Assembly (NCBI RefSeq): GCF_001642805.2
Contig: NZ_CP016948.1
Location: forward strand, 2,666,001 to 2,730,000
Origin: Serratia surfactantfaciens
GTDB lineage: Bacteria > Pseudomonadota > Gammaproteobacteria > Enterobacterales > Enterobacteriaceae
Length of the DNA stretch: 64,000 nt
Direction: 5' to 3'
Positions 61,864 to 64,000 of the stretch are shown here, piece after piece (positions within the stretch are counted from its first letter, which is position 1; each line of letters begins with the position of its first letter). The position numbers were made by a program, and so were the translations under genes. A model generated the notes under the pieces. It was not told where the DNA came from. It worked only from the letters and a program-made list of their open reading frames with translations, and ran no database searches.

Positions 61864-62696
61864 TAATCAAAATCGGTCGTCTTGCTGAGCGCCTCAAACT
61901 CCCACGTTTCTGCGATGCGGGACTGCAAGGTCGGCATGACGAAATCGAGAGCATCATTACCGATTAATAGCTGGCGCGGAGGCGTGTCCATTTCCACCAA
62001 CCGGCAAATCACCTGCGCAAGTTTGGCAGGATCGCCCTGTTGCTGACCATCGGCGGATGCCAGTAGCTCGCGTGCGCTGCCAAAAGCGGCATAATCGGCA
62101 ATGCTTCTTTCCCCGAACCGGGCAGAACTGTCATTGAGGAACTCGGTGCGGAAAAAGCCGGGCTCAACGGCGGTGACGGTAATTCCAAGAGGCGCGACCT
62201 CATCGGCCAACGCCAGGGTCATGCCTTCCACGGCAAACTTCGACGCGGAATAAAATGTGGCGTTCGCGACGGCTTTCACGCCGGCGATGGAAGAGGTGTT
62301 GATAATGCGCCCGCCCCGCTGGCGCCGCATCACCGGCAGCACCGCGCGCAATACATTGGCCATGCCGAAAACGTTGGTTGAAAATTGCTGCTCTATCTGT
62401 TCGGCTGTCGCTTCTTCAAAACGCCCCAACAGACAGAACCCGGCATTATTCACTAATACATCAATGCGGCCAAAACGGCTCACGGCCGCATCTGCAGCAG
62501 CCAGCGCCTGATGTTCATCACGAACATCAAGCTCCAGCAGCTCAATCTTTTCCGCTGCAACATCGCTGAATGTCCGGCGCAATTTTTCCCTATCCCGCCC
62601 CGTTGCGACCACACAGTCTCCCTGTTGCAACGCAGCCCTGACAATATGGGCGCCCATACCGCGCGCGGCGCCGGTGACAAACCAAATGCGATTCAT
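61863..62696 (-). CDS. Short-chain dehydrogenase/reductase
   Basis: A 277-residue classical SDR with TGAARGMG, NNAGFC, the catalytic Ser in NTSSIAG and YSASK. The C-terminal RQLLIGNDALDF resembles the SDR at 21997-22830 (LLLGSDAL), so both are the same subfamily. It is coupled to the flavodoxin-like gene. Substrate unknown. Confidence 0.85.
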   Translation of the reverse strand: MNRIWFVTGAARGMGAHIVRAALQQGDCVVATGRDREKLRRTFSDVAAEKIELLELDVRDEHQALAAADAAVSRFGRIDVLVNNAGFCLLGRFEEATAEQIEQQFSTNVFGMANVLRAVLPVMRRQRGGRIINTSSIAGVKAVANATFYSASKFAVEGMTLALADEVAPLGITVTAVEPGFFRTEFLNDSSARFGERSIADYAAFGSARELLASADGQQQGDPAKLAQVICRLVEMDTPPRQLLIGNDALDFVMPTLQSRIAETWEFEALSKTTDFD

Positions 62697-62760
62697 ATCT
62701 ATTCACCTTAATCGGTTTAAAAACTCGTACTGCCTCATCGCAGTACGAGGTGTCGAGGCA

Positions 62761-63495
62761 CTAAAGCGTCAATTGCAAACTAGGGCGTATCACGATGTCA
62801 TCGAGTAATACGCCGGGCGGTTGAGCAAATGAATAGACCAATGCACGAGCCACGTCATCCGGCATGAGAGCCTGAATGGCATCACGACGTTCGCGCATCA
62901 TGTCTGCAGAAACATTGTGTCCCCATTCCGTATGCACCGCCCCCGGATGAATCAATGACACGCGTATGCCTGCTTCAGCCAGCTCCTGCCGCAAGCCGTC
63001 ACAGAACCCCCTGACGGCAAATTTGGTGGCGCAATACACGGCCCAGTTAGGCGCACTGCTTTTCCCCCCGACGCTGGATACCGTGGAGATCATTGCGCCG
63101 GGGCGATTTTTCATCAGAGGGATAGCTTCGTAGGAACAGTTCAACACGCCGTACATATTCGCGTTGATCTGCTCCTGCCAGCCCTCGGGTGAGCTCTCCT
63201 CGAACCGACCGAAAATCCCCATGCCCGCGTTGTTAAAAAGCAGATCCACACCGCCGAAGCGGCTCTTCACCCTATTAAAAAGTGACCGGACCTGAGCTAA
63301 ATCAGCAACGTCAGCGTCAAAGGCGACGGCGGCTCCGCCCAGTTCGGCAGCCAGACTTTCGATTCGCTCTTTGCGTCTTGCTACCAGCACGACCGAAACG
63401 CCTTCCGCAACCAATCGGCGGGCGGCAGCTTCACCAATACCGCTTGAAGCCCCGGTGATAACAGCGACTTTGCCGCTGAGACTGTTCATCTCCAT
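62761..63495 (-). CDS. Short-chain dehydrogenase/reductase
   Basis: A 244-residue classical SDR with TGASSGIG, NNAGMG, STVSSVGG and the catalytic YCATK. The C-terminal region contains DDIVIRPSLQ, common in NADP-dependent YdfG-like enzymes. The ATG at 63495 has AGG upstream; one two codons later is possible. It lies 65 bases upstream of the preceding SDR in the same direction. Confidence 0.85.
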   Translation of the reverse strand: MEMNSLSGKVAVITGASSGIGEAAARRLVAEGVSVVLVARRKERIESLAAELGGAAVAFDADVADLAQVRSLFNRVKSRFGGVDLLFNNAGMGIFGRFEESSPEGWQEQINANMYGVLNCSYEAIPLMKNRPGAMISTVSSVGGKSSAPNWAVYCATKFAVRGFCDGLRQELAEAGIRVSLIHPGAVHTEWGHNVSADMMRERRDAIQALMPDDVARALVYSFAQPPGVLLDDIVIRPSLQLTL

Positions 63496-63531
63496 CGTCC
63501 TGCCTCTATAGATAAATTTTATGGCGGGTGT

Positions 63532-64000
63532 TTACATAAAATACGGCTTGTCACCGTCAGTGCCCGGCTGGTTGACGCCGATGTTCTCACCCAGATGTTT
63601 TTTCGGTTGCTCGATGATGTCGGCAATTAAAGCGGCGACGCTCTTGCGCGATACGATCGTTCCTTTGAACGGCGCATCGCGGGCGGTAAGCTCATAGTCA
63701 ACCAGATCTTCGTCCGTTAACCAGGCCGGGCGCAGAATGGTGTAGTCCAGCCCGGAGGCTTCAATCGCGTCAGCCGCCCGACGAAATGGCTTGAGGGGCT
63801 CACCGATGATCGCGTTGTTCCATTCACCGAATTTTCCCGGGACCTCATCATAAATCCCCAGCGAAAGAACGAAGATCAGGCGCTTGACGTCGCTGGCCTG
63901 CATGGCGGCAATCACCGCCTCAGCCTGCACATCCAGATCCTCCCCCGTCAGGTTGGCATACACCAGATCCTGGCTCTGCATCGCTTGTTTCAATGCGGAC
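63532..64000 (-). CDS. NAD(P)H-binding atypical SDR, C-terminal part
   Basis: The gene runs off the right edge; about 156 codons are visible, without the N-terminal Rossmann glycine motif. Features such as [37 protein letters not shown] and [12 protein letters not shown] mark the NmrA/YwnB-like NAD(P)-binding family. It is the first visible gene of the oxidoreductase run. Confidence 0.75.
   Translation of the reverse strand, partial: SALKQAMQSQDLVYANLTGEDLDVQAEAVIAAMQASDVKRLIFVLSLGIYDEVPGKFGEWNNAIIGEPLKPFRRAADAIEASGLDYTILRPAWLTDEDLVDYELTARDAPFKGTIVSRKSVAALIADIIEQPKKHLGENIGVNQPGTDGDKPYFM

Overview
The window looks like a chromosomal segment of an enterobacterium, most probably Serratia (S. 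marcescens group). This is inferred from the high GC content, the Enterobacterales-type citrate fermentation operon, the E. coli-like agp, alkB, lacZ, katG, sotB and liv genes, and an RTX-type secreted protein. I see no insertion sequence, prophage, integrase, CRISPR array or rRNA.

Layout. 0-9.3 kb: the 3' end of a PQQ glucose dehydrogenase, a YjcE-type Na+/H+ antiporter, a small Cys-rich exported protein, an AlaX-like tRNA editing protein, a LysR regulator, alkB, a RarD-type transporter, and a Fur-controlled catecholate locus (entD, entC, entA) without entB or entE. 9.4-18.5 kb: agp, then citCDEFXG-citT facing the response regulator citB, which has no sensor kinase beside it. 18.6-21.9 kb: a solitary lacZ and a tRNA-Asn gene. 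22-30 kb: accessory genes (SDR/AraC pair, low-GC GNAT, RTX protein, a 190-residue membrane protein with a divergent LysR gene, hchA coupled to a LuxR solo). 30.1-37.1 kb: a five-gene metal-type ABC/MFS/lipoprotein operon facing a Tat-exported AmiA-like amidase and a divergent porin. 37.2-51.8 kb: two paralogous alpha/beta hydrolases, an aldehyde dehydrogenase, katG, an exported VOC protein beside an AlgE-like barrel, nitronate monooxygenase, DoxX and several MFS transporters. 52-59.3 kb: an Asp/Asn hydroxylase family gene, an NmrA/HxlR pair and livKHMGF. 59.7 kb: a second tRNA-Asn gene inside a 120-bp copy of the first tRNA locus. 60-64 kb: five co-directional oxidoreductase genes running off the right edge.

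Most interesting region: 30.15-37.14 kb. The AT-rich divergent promoter there carries two operator-like palindromes that share the 9-mer GTTATAACA and fit the core of the gamma-proteobacterial Zur (zinc repressor) box. Together with a FecCD-type importer, a DHA2 exporter, a lipoprotein, a porin and a second copy-type zinc amidase, this suggests a zinc-starvation locus: import of zinc or a zinc chelate, and replacement of a cell-wall zinc enzyme. It is a hypothesis from motif and context; no biosynthesis genes or TonB receptor are next to it.

Other points of note: a 16-codon ORF whose stop overlaps the entA start; loss of key acyl-homoserine-lactone contact residues in the LuxR solo; the orphan citB; and the 38-kb segment bounded by direct tRNA-Asn repeats.
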